Assembly: GCA_001784175.1 (NCBI GenBank)
Contig: MFPR01000043.1
Coordinates: 1 to 64,000, forward strand
Length of the DNA: 64,000 nucleotides
Direction: 5' to 3'
DNA from: Candidatus Lindowbacteria bacterium RIFCSPLOWO2_12_FULL_62_27
GTDB lineage: Bacteria > Lindowbacteria > 2-12-FULL-62-27
A program made the position numbers and the translations under genes. The notes beneath the pieces were generated by a model. It did no database searches. It had not been told where the DNA came from and saw only the letters and a program-made list of their open reading frames with translations. This document shows positions 17,556 through 25,626 of this stretch, piece by piece. Positions within the stretch are counted from its first letter, which is position 1; the number at the start of each line of letters is the position of its first letter.

Positions 17556-18671
17556 ATGGACGAACAGAAAGAAAAGAAAGTGGCGCTGGCCGCCGGCGGC
17601 ACCGGCGGGCACCTCTTTCCGGCGCTGGCCCTGGCGGAGGAAATCATTTCGCAGCCGGGTTTCGGCCGCGTGGTGTTTCTGGCGGCCGAGCGCCCCCTCG
17701 ACCGCCACATCCTGGGCGGGGCGGACCGGTTGTGGGGCCGGCAGTTCAAGTGCGTGTATCTGCCGGGCAGCGCCTACGCGGGCCAGCCGGGGTGGAGGAA
17801 GCTCCTCTCCATATTATATATGGCCTGGGCGGTGCTGTCGGCCTGGTTCCATCTCAGGGGGTGCCGGGCGGTCGTGGCCTTCGGCGGATACGCGTCGGTC
17901 GCATCGGTTCTGGCGGCGCGCCTGCGGGGGATCGCCGTTTACCTGCACGAACAGAACGCGATCCCGGGCCGGGCCAACCGGCTCATGGCGCGGTTCGCGA
18001 AACACATTTTTCTGACGTTCGAGGAGGCCGCGCCGCTCTTCGGCCCGCGCGCCGACCGCTGCCGGGTGGTGGGCTGCCCGGTGCGGAAAAAAATCCTGTT
18101 CGAGCGCGAGGCCGGCCCGCACGCCCGGATGCGGATGCTGGTGGTGGGCGGAAGCCAGGGCACAAAATTCTTTCTGGATTTTTTCCTCGGCCGGCCGGAA
18201 TTCTTCGCCTGGCTCCTCGAACGCGTCGACATCCTGTTTCTTGCGGGCTCGCAACTGGCCGAAACCCCGCCGGCCCGCCGGCTTGTCGAAAACGCACGGC
18301 ACCTCCGGGGGAGCTTCACGCTCCTGCCCTTTCTCGACCGCATGGGTCCCGCAGTCCGGTCGGCGGACATCATCCTCTCCAGGTCCGGGGCGTCCTTTCT
18401 GGCGGAACTCGCCTCCGTCGGCAAGGCCCGGACGATTCTCGTGCCCTTTCCGCTCGCGATGGACGGCCATCAAGACGCCAACGCGAAGGCGCTGCAGCGG
18501 AGCGGCCATTCGCTGGCGGAATTGAGAGTGATCGACGAGACGCAGCAGGCGGAGATGGAGGAAACCATTCACGGATTCGTCGTCGGCGGGCCGGTGCCGC
18601 CGCCACCTTCCTTCAGCGACCGGCACGCCGGCGCGGCCAACGAGATTCTGTCCGAACTTCATTCAAATTGA
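17556..18671 (+). CDS. murG: MurG-like UDP-GlcNAc:lipid I N-acetylglucosaminyltransferase
   Basis: About 371 residues, starting at the ATG at 17556 (a TTG at 17547 is also possible). Family motifs are present in order: AAGGTGGHLFPALALAEE, a membrane-associating stretch, AFGGYAS, LHEQNAIPGRANR, VVGCPVRKK, VVGGSQGTKFF, LSRSGASFLAEL and PFPLAMDGHQDANAK. MurG adds GlcNAc to lipid I on the inner membrane face to form lipid II. Several motif residues differ from the standard (GCPVR for GNPVR, GTKFF for GARxx), so a related glycosyltransferase is possible. No other mur gene is nearby. It directly abuts def. Confidence 0.82.
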   Translation: MDEQKEKKVALAAGGTGGHLFPALALAEEIISQPGFGRVVFLAAERPLDRHILGGADRLWGRQFKCVYLPGSAYAGQPGWRKLLSILYMAWAVLSAWFHLRGCRAVVAFGGYASVASVLAARLRGIAVYLHEQNAIPGRANRLMARFAKHIFLTFEEAAPLFGPRADRCRVVGCPVRKKILFEREAGPHARMRMLVVGGSQGTKFFLDFFLGRPEFFAWLLERVDILFLAGSQLAETPPARRLVENARHLRGSFTLLPFLDRMGPAVRSADIILSRSGASFLAELASVGKARTILVPFPLAMDGHQDANAKALQRSGHSLAELRVIDETQQAEMEETIHGFVVGGPVPPPPSFSDRHAGAANEILSELHSN

Positions 18672-19175
18672 ATGCTTCACATCCTGCGGTATGGAGATCC
18701 CGCCCTCCGGAAAAAGTCGGGCCCTGTTGAAAAACTGAACGCCGCCGTCCGCCGTCTCGCTGAGCAGATGATCAAATCGATGCGCGCCGCGGCCGGCGTC
18801 GGCCTCGCGGCGCCGCAGGTTGGCCGGAACCTCCGGATCGCGGTCGTGCACCACGCGGAATTTCAACCGAAGCCGCTCATCCTGATCAACCCCGTGATTC
18901 TCGAGCGGTCGAATGATCTCACGCAAGTGGAAGAAGGGTGTCTCTCCGTGCCCCATCTGAACGTTGCGGTGGCCCGGTCGAAGGCAGTCCGCGTGCGATA
19001 CCGCGCGGCGGGCGGGGAAACGGTCGAACGGGAGTTCCATGACCTCATGGCGCGGATCGTACAGCACGAGTGCGATCACCTCGAAGGCAAAATGATCGTG
19101 GACCATCTCGACCTTCAGACCCGGCTGAGGTTTGAAGCGCAGTTGAAAAAGGCGAACCCGGGAGGGGACGCTTGA
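18672..19175 (+). CDS. def: Peptide deformylase
   Basis: 167 residues with the three signature motifs: GVGLAAPQVG, EEGCLSVP and QHECDHLEG. The Cys and the two His of HECDH bind the metal and the Glu is catalytic. It removes the formyl group from nascent proteins. It begins right after murG and shares four bases with fmt, the classic def-fmt pair. Confidence 0.97.
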   Translation: MLHILRYGDPALRKKSGPVEKLNAAVRRLAEQMIKSMRAAAGVGLAAPQVGRNLRIAVVHHAEFQPKPLILINPVILERSNDLTQVEEGCLSVPHLNVAVARSKAVRVRYRAAGGETVEREFHDLMARIVQHECDHLEGKMIVDHLDLQTRLRFEAQLKKANPGGDA

Positions 19176-20128
19176 AAAAACTCAGCGTCGTCTTCCTCGC
19201 CAGCGGCCCGTTCGCCCTTCCCGCGCTGCATCACGTCCTGGGCCGCGCGGATGGCGAACTTCTCGTCGTCTCGCAGCCGGACCGGCCGGCGGGCCGGGGG
19301 AAATCCGAGCGAGCGACAGCGGCGGCGGAGTCGGTCGCGTCGAAGACGGAGCTCGTCAAATCTCCAAACGTCAACGCCCCCGCTTTTATCGAGGGCCTCC
19401 GCACTCGGCGATTCGACCTCATGCTGGTCTGCGATTTCGGGCAGATTCTGAAACCGGCGCTCTTTGAACTCCCGCCGCTCGGTTGCTTCAATCTCCACGG
19501 ATCGATCCTGCCGGCGTACCGGGGCGCGGCGCCGATCCAGCGCGCCCTCCTGGCCGGCGAACTCCGCACGGGCGTGACGCTTCTCAGGGTCAACGAACGA
19601 TGCGACGCGGGACCGATCGTGTCCACGATCGAGACCGATATCGGGCCGGCGGAAAATTACGGAGACCTGCACGGGCGGCTGTCCGATCTGGCGGTGCGTC
19701 TGTTGGCGCCGTTTCTCGATCAATGCGTGGCCGGCAAGCTCCCGCCGGAGCACCCGCAGGATGAGTCGAGGGCGACGATGGCGCCCAAAATCAAAAAGGA
19801 GGAACTCCACCTCGATTTCAGCCGGCCGGCGGCGGAGATCGACCGGCGCGTCCGGGCGTTCGCGCCGAAACCGGGCGCGTATGCGATGTGGAAAGGCCGG
19901 CGATTTAAAATCCTCAAGGCGGAATTGGAGCGCCCTCCGGCGCCGCCGCCGGCCAGCGGCGCGCCGGGACGGATCGAAGTCGCGCCGGACCGCCGCAGTC
20001 TCCGAGTGGCCTGCGCGGGCAAAACGTGTCTCAGGCTCATGGACCTTCAGCCGGAAGGCGGCCGGGTTCAAGCGGCGGCGGAATTCGTCAACGGCCACCC
20101 CGACCTGCCGGGCGCCGTCTGGGTTTGA
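19172..20128 (+). CDS. fmt: Methionyl-tRNA formyltransferase
   Basis: 318 residues from a TTG start that overlaps the def stop, with GGAGGGG upstream. The catalytic fold shows CFNLHGSILPAYRGAAPIQRA with the Asn-His pair, and the Asp in NERCDAGPIV. The C-terminal tRNA-binding domain follows from about residue 205. It formylates Met-tRNA with 10-formyl-THF. Partner of def. Confidence 0.95.
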   Translation: MKKLSVVFLASGPFALPALHHVLGRADGELLVVSQPDRPAGRGKSERATAAAESVASKTELVKSPNVNAPAFIEGLRTRRFDLMLVCDFGQILKPALFELPPLGCFNLHGSILPAYRGAAPIQRALLAGELRTGVTLLRVNERCDAGPIVSTIETDIGPAENYGDLHGRLSDLAVRLLAPFLDQCVAGKLPPEHPQDESRATMAPKIKKEELHLDFSRPAAEIDRRVRAFAPKPGAYAMWKGRRFKILKAELERPPAPPPASGAPGRIEVAPDRRSLRVACAGKTCLRLMDLQPEGGRVQAAAEFVNGHPDLPGAVWV

Positions 20129-20176
20129 CCTGTGTCACGGGGACCGGGGGATCTTCAATAAAGGCGACGATCTTCA

Positions 20177-22849
20177 TTAATAGGACGCGCTAATCACCGC
20201 CAGATTGTAAATCATGTGAGCGAGGAACGGTGCCAGGAGCAGCCTCGACTTTTCAAAAACGAACGCCGTCACAATTCCGAGACCAAAGACCGGCATCCAG
20301 GAATAGGGCGGATGCACGATGGTGAAGAGGCCCGCGCTTAACACAACCGCCCATGCCGGCCGCATCGTCCGGCGCAATCCCCGGTAGATGATGCCGCGGA
20401 AAATAAATTCCTCAAATACGGGAGCGGCGAAGACCGCCATTCCCCCAATCCAAGCCAGCATTTCGGGATCCATGGTTTTCGCTCCCGACAGCGCTTTCTC
20501 CTTGAGCAGCCGGAGAGGCTCAATCAAATCCGCCGCGTGGAGATAGGCCAGCCCCAGGACCGCCGCCAGAATTCCGCCGGCTATCCCCTGGGCGATCGTC
20601 ATTCCGACCCCGACGCCGGCGTGCTCCGGTGAAGACCGGAATCCCACTTTCTGAAAAAGATCCGGCACCTTTTGCCGCCAGAACACGAGCAGCGCGCCGA
20701 TGCCCACCACCATGCCGGCGACAACATACGCGATCAACATCAGCGGACCGGGAGCCAGCTCCCATCCCGACAATAAAATGACCGACAGGCCCTGGATCAC
20801 AAAAAATGCCTGCACCGCGATCATGCCGTCCGCCAGCGAAATGGACGGCGGCGGGGAATCCACAGGGTCGAGAAAATAAGGACAATGATCCCGGACTTTC
20901 TGCCAGAGCGCGAAAGCGAGCAGGAGGCTCAAGACAATCTGGGTGACCTTCACCCATATCGACGGATTGTAAATGGCGTGCGCGTACATCGCGGCCAGAA
21001 TCATGTACAGGTAAATCATCGACGGCCGGATCCGTTTCTGCTGTTCGCGTTCGAGCGGGTCGGTCGCCAGAATCCCGATCCCGGACGCGATGAAGGAATA
21101 AATCGCGACGCCCGCAACCGCGACGATGGCGTTGACCGCCGTTACTCCCGAATGGGCGCCCATGGCCAGCACCGCGGTCGCGTACACCAGCGCGATCAAA
21201 CACCAAAGATACGTTTTATCGCGAAGGATCACATCCAGAGGCCGCGGCACCGTATACAGCATCCAGAGCGCGCCGCTCTCGACTGAAAGCGCATGAAGGG
21301 CGCTGGACATCAAAACGAAGGCGCCCAGGCCAAAGGCGAGAAGCGCGGATCCCTGCACGCCCTCGGACGCCCCATGAAGAAAGTCGGGGTTGATGATCAG
21401 GTTATACCCCAGGATGATCAGAGGCACGACCAGGGTCTGCATGAGAAACGCCCGGTCCCGAAAAAGCAGCCGGATATCTTTTCCGACAACGCCGCTGAGG
21501 GTCCACCCCCTGGCCGGCCCCGCCGCCGAGGGAATCCTCCGCGCGCCTCGATAAGGCCCGCCGGCGCCTTTCAGACCGTCGCGAACGCACCACTGCGCCA
21601 GTCGAACCGTTGCGAATGTAAAGAGGACCGCGGTCAGCAGGACAGCCGCCCACAGCGAGCCGGGAGTTGACCCGGCCTCGGCAATCACGATCGGCAGGGA
21701 AAAGGGATTCCACAGAAACGCCGCCGGCGTGCGATCGGCGAGATCGATGAGAAACGACGCCGGCCCCGCCGTGATCTGCCACATGAGGGCCAAAAAGGCC
21801 GAGATGCCCAACAGCGAAAAAATGGCCTGAATATTTTTCAACCGGTTCGGCGGAAAATTCTTCCGCAGGCCGGTCTCCGTGATCAGATGCAGGCAGGCCA
21901 GAATCATCCCGTAATACGCGGCCAGCGCGCCGCCGATCGCGACGGACCAACCGCCATATCCGGCGCACGCGAAAATCGAAAAGAGGAATGGCCAGAACAC
22001 GATCCAGGTAAAGGGATTGACCAGCGCCAGTTCGATGACTTTTGACAGAAAGATCGTCCAGGCCGGAACCGGAAAGGTGAACAGCCATTCCAGGCTCCAT
22101 TCCACCCGCCCGAGATCCTGCGACATGCTGCCCACCATCATGAAATACATCGCGACGACCAGGTAAAGCAAAGCGATCGCCAGCGCGCGGATCATGGCGG
22201 ATTGATCCGGCGGAGTCGGCCAGACGGACTCGCTGGGAAAGAAGGTCGCGCGTTCGGTCACGACGCGAAATCCGGCGGAGCCTCTTTCCTCAAATGCCGC
22301 CATCATTTTTTCCACCTTCTCCGCCTGATCTTTCTTCGACACACTCGGATCGTCCACAAAATATTCAAAACTTTCCCTCAGGGATTGCAGAAAGGCATCT
22401 CGTCGCGGATCCCCGTTCTCTCCTTTTCTGATCTTTCTCCATTCTGCTTTTTTTTCCAGGATCGCCCGATACTGCCATTTCCCGACGGCGATGCGGGTAT
22501 CCGCGGCGCGGCCCTCCTCCGGACCCGCCGCGCGGCGCTCTTTCAATTCGGCGGACAGTTTCACGATCATTTGCATGGATATTCCGACGCCGTTGAGCGC
22601 GAACATCCCGAGCAGGAACGGAAACAGGATGAAGCTGACCATCCGCTTGCGGGGGGTTCCCGTTCGAGCTGCGGGAGGGTCGGATTTTTTCCGGCCGAAC
22701 TTCATCGAGAAAACCCCGGTGGCGCGGTTCAGGAATTTTCGGGCCGACAGCCGCGACGTGATCCAGATGACGCGAATCGCCCCGGGAGGCGGAGGCGCCG
22801 GCGTCATCCGGGAATCGGAACTACTGGGAATTCGCCGGGGAGGCGTCAC
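20177..22849 (-). CDS. ABC-2 type permease fused to a CPBP-family intramembrane protease domain
   Basis: About 890 residues with many hydrophobic segments. The first ~650 residues resemble ABC-2 export permeases, with a large extracytoplasmic loop after the first membrane segment. The last ~200 residues are a CPBP (CAAX/bacteriocin-processing) protease: EEFIFRG near residue 810, FTIVHPP, and HMIYN near the end, the three metal-site motifs. The start is uncertain: GTG at 22849 overlaps the ATPase gene by 29 bases, and an ATG at 22807 is also possible. It partners the ABC ATPase upstream, so it probably exports and may process a substrate. Confidence 0.85.
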   Translation of the reverse strand: MTPPRRIPSSSDSRMTPAPPPPGAIRVIWITSRLSARKFLNRATGVFSMKFGRKKSDPPAARTGTPRKRMVSFILFPFLLGMFALNGVGISMQMIVKLSAELKERRAAGPEEGRAADTRIAVGKWQYRAILEKKAEWRKIRKGENGDPRRDAFLQSLRESFEYFVDDPSVSKKDQAEKVEKMMAAFEERGSAGFRVVTERATFFPSESVWPTPPDQSAMIRALAIALLYLVVAMYFMMVGSMSQDLGRVEWSLEWLFTFPVPAWTIFLSKVIELALVNPFTWIVFWPFLFSIFACAGYGGWSVAIGGALAAYYGMILACLHLITETGLRKNFPPNRLKNIQAIFSLLGISAFLALMWQITAGPASFLIDLADRTPAAFLWNPFSLPIVIAEAGSTPGSLWAAVLLTAVLFTFATVRLAQWCVRDGLKGAGGPYRGARRIPSAAGPARGWTLSGVVGKDIRLLFRDRAFLMQTLVVPLIILGYNLIINPDFLHGASEGVQGSALLAFGLGAFVLMSSALHALSVESGALWMLYTVPRPLDVILRDKTYLWCLIALVYATAVLAMGAHSGVTAVNAIVAVAGVAIYSFIASGIGILATDPLEREQQKRIRPSMIYLYMILAAMYAHAIYNPSIWVKVTQIVLSLLLAFALWQKVRDHCPYFLDPVDSPPPSISLADGMIAVQAFFVIQGLSVILLSGWELAPGPLMLIAYVVAGMVVGIGALLVFWRQKVPDLFQKVGFRSSPEHAGVGVGMTIAQGIAGGILAAVLGLAYLHAADLIEPLRLLKEKALSGAKTMDPEMLAWIGGMAVFAAPVFEEFIFRGIIYRGLRRTMRPAWAVVLSAGLFTIVHPPYSWMPVFGLGIVTAFVFEKSRLLLAPFLAHMIYNLAVISASY

Positions 22850-23579
22850 CCGTCACGGAAAAAAAGATCTCTTCCAGGGAGCTGTCGTGGGACAGGTTCG
22901 ACCTGAGTTCCGACAGCGTCCCCGCCGCCGCCAGACGGCCTTTCGCGATGATGCCGGCCCGCGTGCAGAGCCGCTCGGCCTGATCCAGAAGATGCGTGCT
23001 GAAAAAAACCGTCCGGCCGTCCGCGATTTTTTCGCGCATCAAATCGTGCAAGGCGCGCGTCGCGTAGGGGTCCAGGCCGTTGGTCGGCTCGTCCAAAATG
23101 AGGACCATCGGATCGTGCAGAAGAGCGCAGATCAGGGCGAGCTTCTTTTTCATTCCGCGCGAGTAATTGACCGCGTACTCCTCCAGGGCGTCCATCATGT
23201 CGAGGCGCTCGCAGAGCGGGCCGCCGCGGGACTCGATCGATTCCCGGTCCAGGCCGTGCATTTCGCCCACGAACAGCAGAATTTCACGGCCGCGCAAGTA
23301 ATCGTAAAAGACCGGTTCATCCGGCAGGTATCCCACCCGGCGCTTGACTTCGACCCGATCGCGGAAACAATCGAATCCGTCGACGGTCGCGGCGCCCGCG
23401 GTCGGCTGAAGAATGCCCATCATCATGAGAATCGTCGTGGTCTTGCCGGCGCCGTTGGGCCCGAGAAGCGCAAAAAGCTCGCCGGGACTGACCTGGAGAT
23501 GCAGATCGACCACAGCGTCGAAATCGCCGTAGCGCTTCGAAAGGCCCCGGATGTCCACAAGCGGCGATGCGCCGGCCAT
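22821..23579 (-). CDS. ABC transporter ATP-binding protein
   Basis: 252 residues: Walker A LLGPNGAGKTTT, signature YSRGMKKKLALI (a variant of LSGGM) and Walker B LILDEPTNGLDP, with the switch His in FFSTHLLD. It is of the ABC-2/NatA type and powers the permease-protease encoded just downstream. It starts 15 bases after a short ORF and shares 29 bases with the permease gene, indicating one operon. Confidence 0.93.
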   Translation of the reverse strand: MAGASPLVDIRGLSKRYGDFDAVVDLHLQVSPGELFALLGPNGAGKTTTILMMMGILQPTAGAATVDGFDCFRDRVEVKRRVGYLPDEPVFYDYLRGREILLFVGEMHGLDRESIESRGGPLCERLDMMDALEEYAVNYSRGMKKKLALICALLHDPMVLILDEPTNGLDPYATRALHDLMREKIADGRTVFFSTHLLDQAERLCTRAGIIAKGRLAAAGTLSELRSNLSHDSSLEEIFFSVTGDASPANSQ

Positions 23580-23594
23580 GAGGGAGAGGTCGCC

Positions 23595-23753
23595 TTAGAC
23601 TTTCAGGAGCGCCCTGGCTTCTTGAGCGACGTGTTCCGCCATGAACCCGAACGGAAAACTGACCACCCGATACCGAATCCCCTCCGACCGCAATTTCTCG
23701 TGTGCCTCCAGACAAAACTGATAGGGAATTTCATATTCAGCCGTAGCCTCCAC
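23595..23753 (-). CDS. Short hypothetical protein leading the ABC operon
   Basis: A 52-residue frame from GTG at 23753, with natural-looking composition (ATAEYEIPYQF, EGIRYRVVSFPFGF, ending EARALLKV). It is not annotated by length-based callers because a longer overlapping frame exists. A good promoter puts the predicted transcript start at or next to the GTG. No family is recognised. It ends 15 bases before the ABC ATPase start. An out-of-frame ATG further in would give an unnatural sequence, so I favour this frame. Confidence 0.45.
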   Translation of the reverse strand: MEATAEYEIPYQFCLEAHEKLRSEGIRYRVVSFPFGFMAEHVAQEARALLKV

Positions 23754-23759
23754 AACGCA

Positions 23760-23788
23760 AATATAACGCGAAACAGGGCGGGATGCAA
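23760..23788 (-). promoter_or_regulatory. Promoter of the ABC exporter operon
   Basis: TTGCAT (23788-23783), 17-base spacer, TATATT (23765-23760). Only six bases separate the -10 box from the GTG at 23753, predicting a leaderless message. Confidence 0.65.
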
Positions 23789-23881
23789 CGATTTTGACAC
23801 CGCTGCCCGCGACCGGGGGTCATCGGACCGGGGGTCATTCCGTAGCATTGTAACACGGGACCAGATAAACGAACGGACTAT

Positions 23882-24175
23882 TCAGATCGCGTGCAATTCG
23901 CGCTTGATGCATTCGCCGAGCAAATGACGGATGAACGTCTGATAGGGCATCGATTTCATGGTGGCGATTTTTCGGATCGCCTGGATTTGCACGGGGTCGA
24001 GCTTGATGGAGAGGTTCTGAAGACGTCGCCGGCGTTTGCCGGAACGGATGTCTTTTTTCAGCTCCTCCGTCAGAGAAAATTCCACCGGCTCATCCGAGAG
24101 GTCGTCCAGAGTGTGCCGCCGCCGATCGTAATATTCGGCCAACATCTGCCTGTTTCGCGCTTCCTTGTCCGGCAT
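23882..24175 (-). CDS. Antitoxin, CopG/BrnA-like (ribbon-helix-helix)
   Basis: 97 residues. The C-terminal half (LSIKLDPVQIQAIRKIATMK...TFIRHLLGECI) has the strand-helix-helix pattern of RHH DNA-binding antitoxins. The N-terminal half is charged and could wrap the toxin. It follows the BrnT-like toxin gene after three bases, the usual toxin-first order in brnTA. It should neutralise the toxin and repress the shared promoter. Confidence 0.8.
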   Translation of the reverse strand: MPDKEARNRQMLAEYYDRRRHTLDDLSDEPVEFSLTEELKKDIRSGKRRRRLQNLSIKLDPVQIQAIRKIATMKSMPYQTFIRHLLGECIKRELHAI

Positions 24176-24178
24176 GGT

Positions 24179-24463
24179 CTATCTTCCTTTCATTTTTCTG
24201 CAATAGCCCGCTTCCGCCGAGTCCATGTCCCATCCTGTGATGGGTCTTGCCAACTGTTTGGGCTTCATTTCGAATACGATCACCAGCAATCGGCCGGCCG
24301 ATGTCCTGCCGAACGCCTTGTAATGCCCCTTCTTCGTCCTGCGCACATGGGGATCACCGGCAAGCACATCCTCCGCCTCTTCGGGACGTATGCCGTGATT
24401 CAATTCCAAATGCAGGACATTCCCCGCATCCCATTCAATGTCCCCAATACGCAGGCCGGCCAT
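24179..24463 (-). CDS. BrnT-like toxin
   Basis: 94 residues with the BrnT pattern: IEWDAGNVLHLELNHGI, PEEAEDVLAGDP, KAFGRTSAGRLLVIVFE and ARPITGWDMDSAE with a C-terminal Y-x-x-K. BrnT proteins are RelE-fold ribonucleases that inhibit translation. The ATG lies only nine bases after the -10 box, so the mRNA leader is about three bases. It forms an operon with the RHH antitoxin. Confidence 0.82.
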   Translation of the reverse strand: MAGLRIGDIEWDAGNVLHLELNHGIRPEEAEDVLAGDPHVRRTKKGHYKAFGRTSAGRLLVIVFEMKPKQLARPITGWDMDSAEAGYCRKMKGR

Positions 24464-24467
24464 CTGA

Positions 24468-24501
24468 GTAATACATTACATTACCGCTCGTTCCTTGTCA
24501 A
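24468..24501 (-). promoter_or_regulatory. Promoter with palindromic operator of the BrnT/BrnA-like operon
   Basis: TTGACA (24501-24496), a 17-base spacer and TAATGT (24478-24473). A perfect palindrome GTAATACATTAC (24468-24479) covers the -10 box, as expected for autorepression by an RHH antitoxin. Confidence 0.7.
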
Positions 24502-24550
24502 ATCACCGGCAAAACACGGTCGGGCAGCACAGGGACATGGCCGCGATTTC

Positions 24551-24579
24551 TTGACATTCACCACCCGGCGGTCTAAACT
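24551..24579 (+). promoter_or_regulatory. Promoter of the TPR-dxr-rseP operon
   Basis: A consensus TTGACA (24551-24556), 17-base spacer and TAAACT (24574-24579). The ATG at 24588 lies eight bases after the -10 box, so the transcript would be almost leaderless. Confidence 0.7.
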
Positions 24580-24587
24580 GCCGGCAG

Positions 24588-25616
24588 ATGAAGAATTCCA
24601 AAAATCTGCAGGACGCGTTGGATCAGGAGCGCCGCATCGCGGAGCACTGTTTTGTCCGCGGGGACGCGCGCCGGGCCCTGCCGCATTTCCGCCGGGCGCT
24701 TTTGGTCGAGCCCGACTCGGACAGGATAGAGATGCGGGTGGCCCAGTGCCTTGACCGGCTTGGGAAGTTGGACGAGTCCTACGCGGCGTTCCGCGCGCTG
24801 GTCGAGCGCGGCGTAGGCCGGTGCGAGGAGCCGCTTCGGCGGGAGATCCTGCAGGCCTTCACGAATCTCTGCCATCGGCTCAACCGGGACCCGGAGGTCA
24901 TCGAGTGCCTTTCTCCGCATCTCCCGCTCCTCGAGCAAACGCCGCCCCTCTATTACAATCTTGGGCTGGCCTTTTACAAATGCAACCGTTTGGAAGAGTC
25001 GAAGGAATGTTTTGAACGGATCAAGGCCATTCATGCCAACCATTCCGCCGGTTACATCGGGCTGGCGGTTCTCTATTGTCATTTCGGCCATCTGGAATCC
25101 GCGATCCAGGAGCTTCAGGCGGCCCGCGCCGCCGCGCCGAACGACGTGCAGGTCGTGGAGAATCTGGCCGTGGTGCAGATGAAAATCGGAAACCCGCTGG
25201 CCGCCGTGACGACGCTCCGAAGCGCCCTCTCGAAGGGCGGCGGGTTTCACAGCCCCAAGTTCTATCACCTCCTCGGCGTCGCTCATCTGCGGCTGGGGGA
25301 GCTGGCCCGGGCCGAAGGGTATCTTCAGAAAAGTCTGGCCATCGAGCGGACGAGCGAGGCGCTGCGGGAGATGGGCTGGCTTCAGATCACCCGCGGGAAT
25401 TTCGACGGGAGCATCGCATACCTCAAGGACGCCCTGGCGCTGAACCCGAACGACGTCTGGGCCAAGCTGGATCTTGCCATCGCCTATTTCAAGCAGGGGA
25501 TCACGATGGACGCCCAGGTCCTCTTCAACGAGGCCCGGGCGGTTTCGCCCACGCCGGAAGTCACCCGACTGCTCGACGACCTCGCCCGGGCCATCGAAAC
25601 CGCGCCGAGACCGTAG
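24588..25616 (+). CDS. TPR-repeat protein
   Basis: 342 residues composed of about eight tetratricopeptide-like helical pairs, clearest at YYNLGLAFYKCNRLEESKEC, AGYIGLAVLYCHFGHLESAI and AWKLDLAIAYFKQG-type units. No signal peptide or membrane helix, so it is likely a cytoplasmic scaffold. It is the first gene of an operon with dxr, rseP and proS. Its partner is unknown. Confidence 0.8.
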   Translation: MKNSKNLQDALDQERRIAEHCFVRGDARRALPHFRRALLVEPDSDRIEMRVAQCLDRLGKLDESYAAFRALVERGVGRCEEPLRREILQAFTNLCHRLNRDPEVIECLSPHLPLLEQTPPLYYNLGLAFYKCNRLEESKECFERIKAIHANHSAGYIGLAVLYCHFGHLESAIQELQAARAAAPNDVQVVENLAVVQMKIGNPLAAVTTLRSALSKGGGFHSPKFYHLLGVAHLRLGELARAEGYLQKSLAIERTSEALREMGWLQITRGNFDGSIAYLKDALALNPNDVWAKLDLAIAYFKQGITMDAQVLFNEARAVSPTPEVTRLLDDLARAIETAPRP

Positions 25617-25626
25617 CGCGGCCGGC

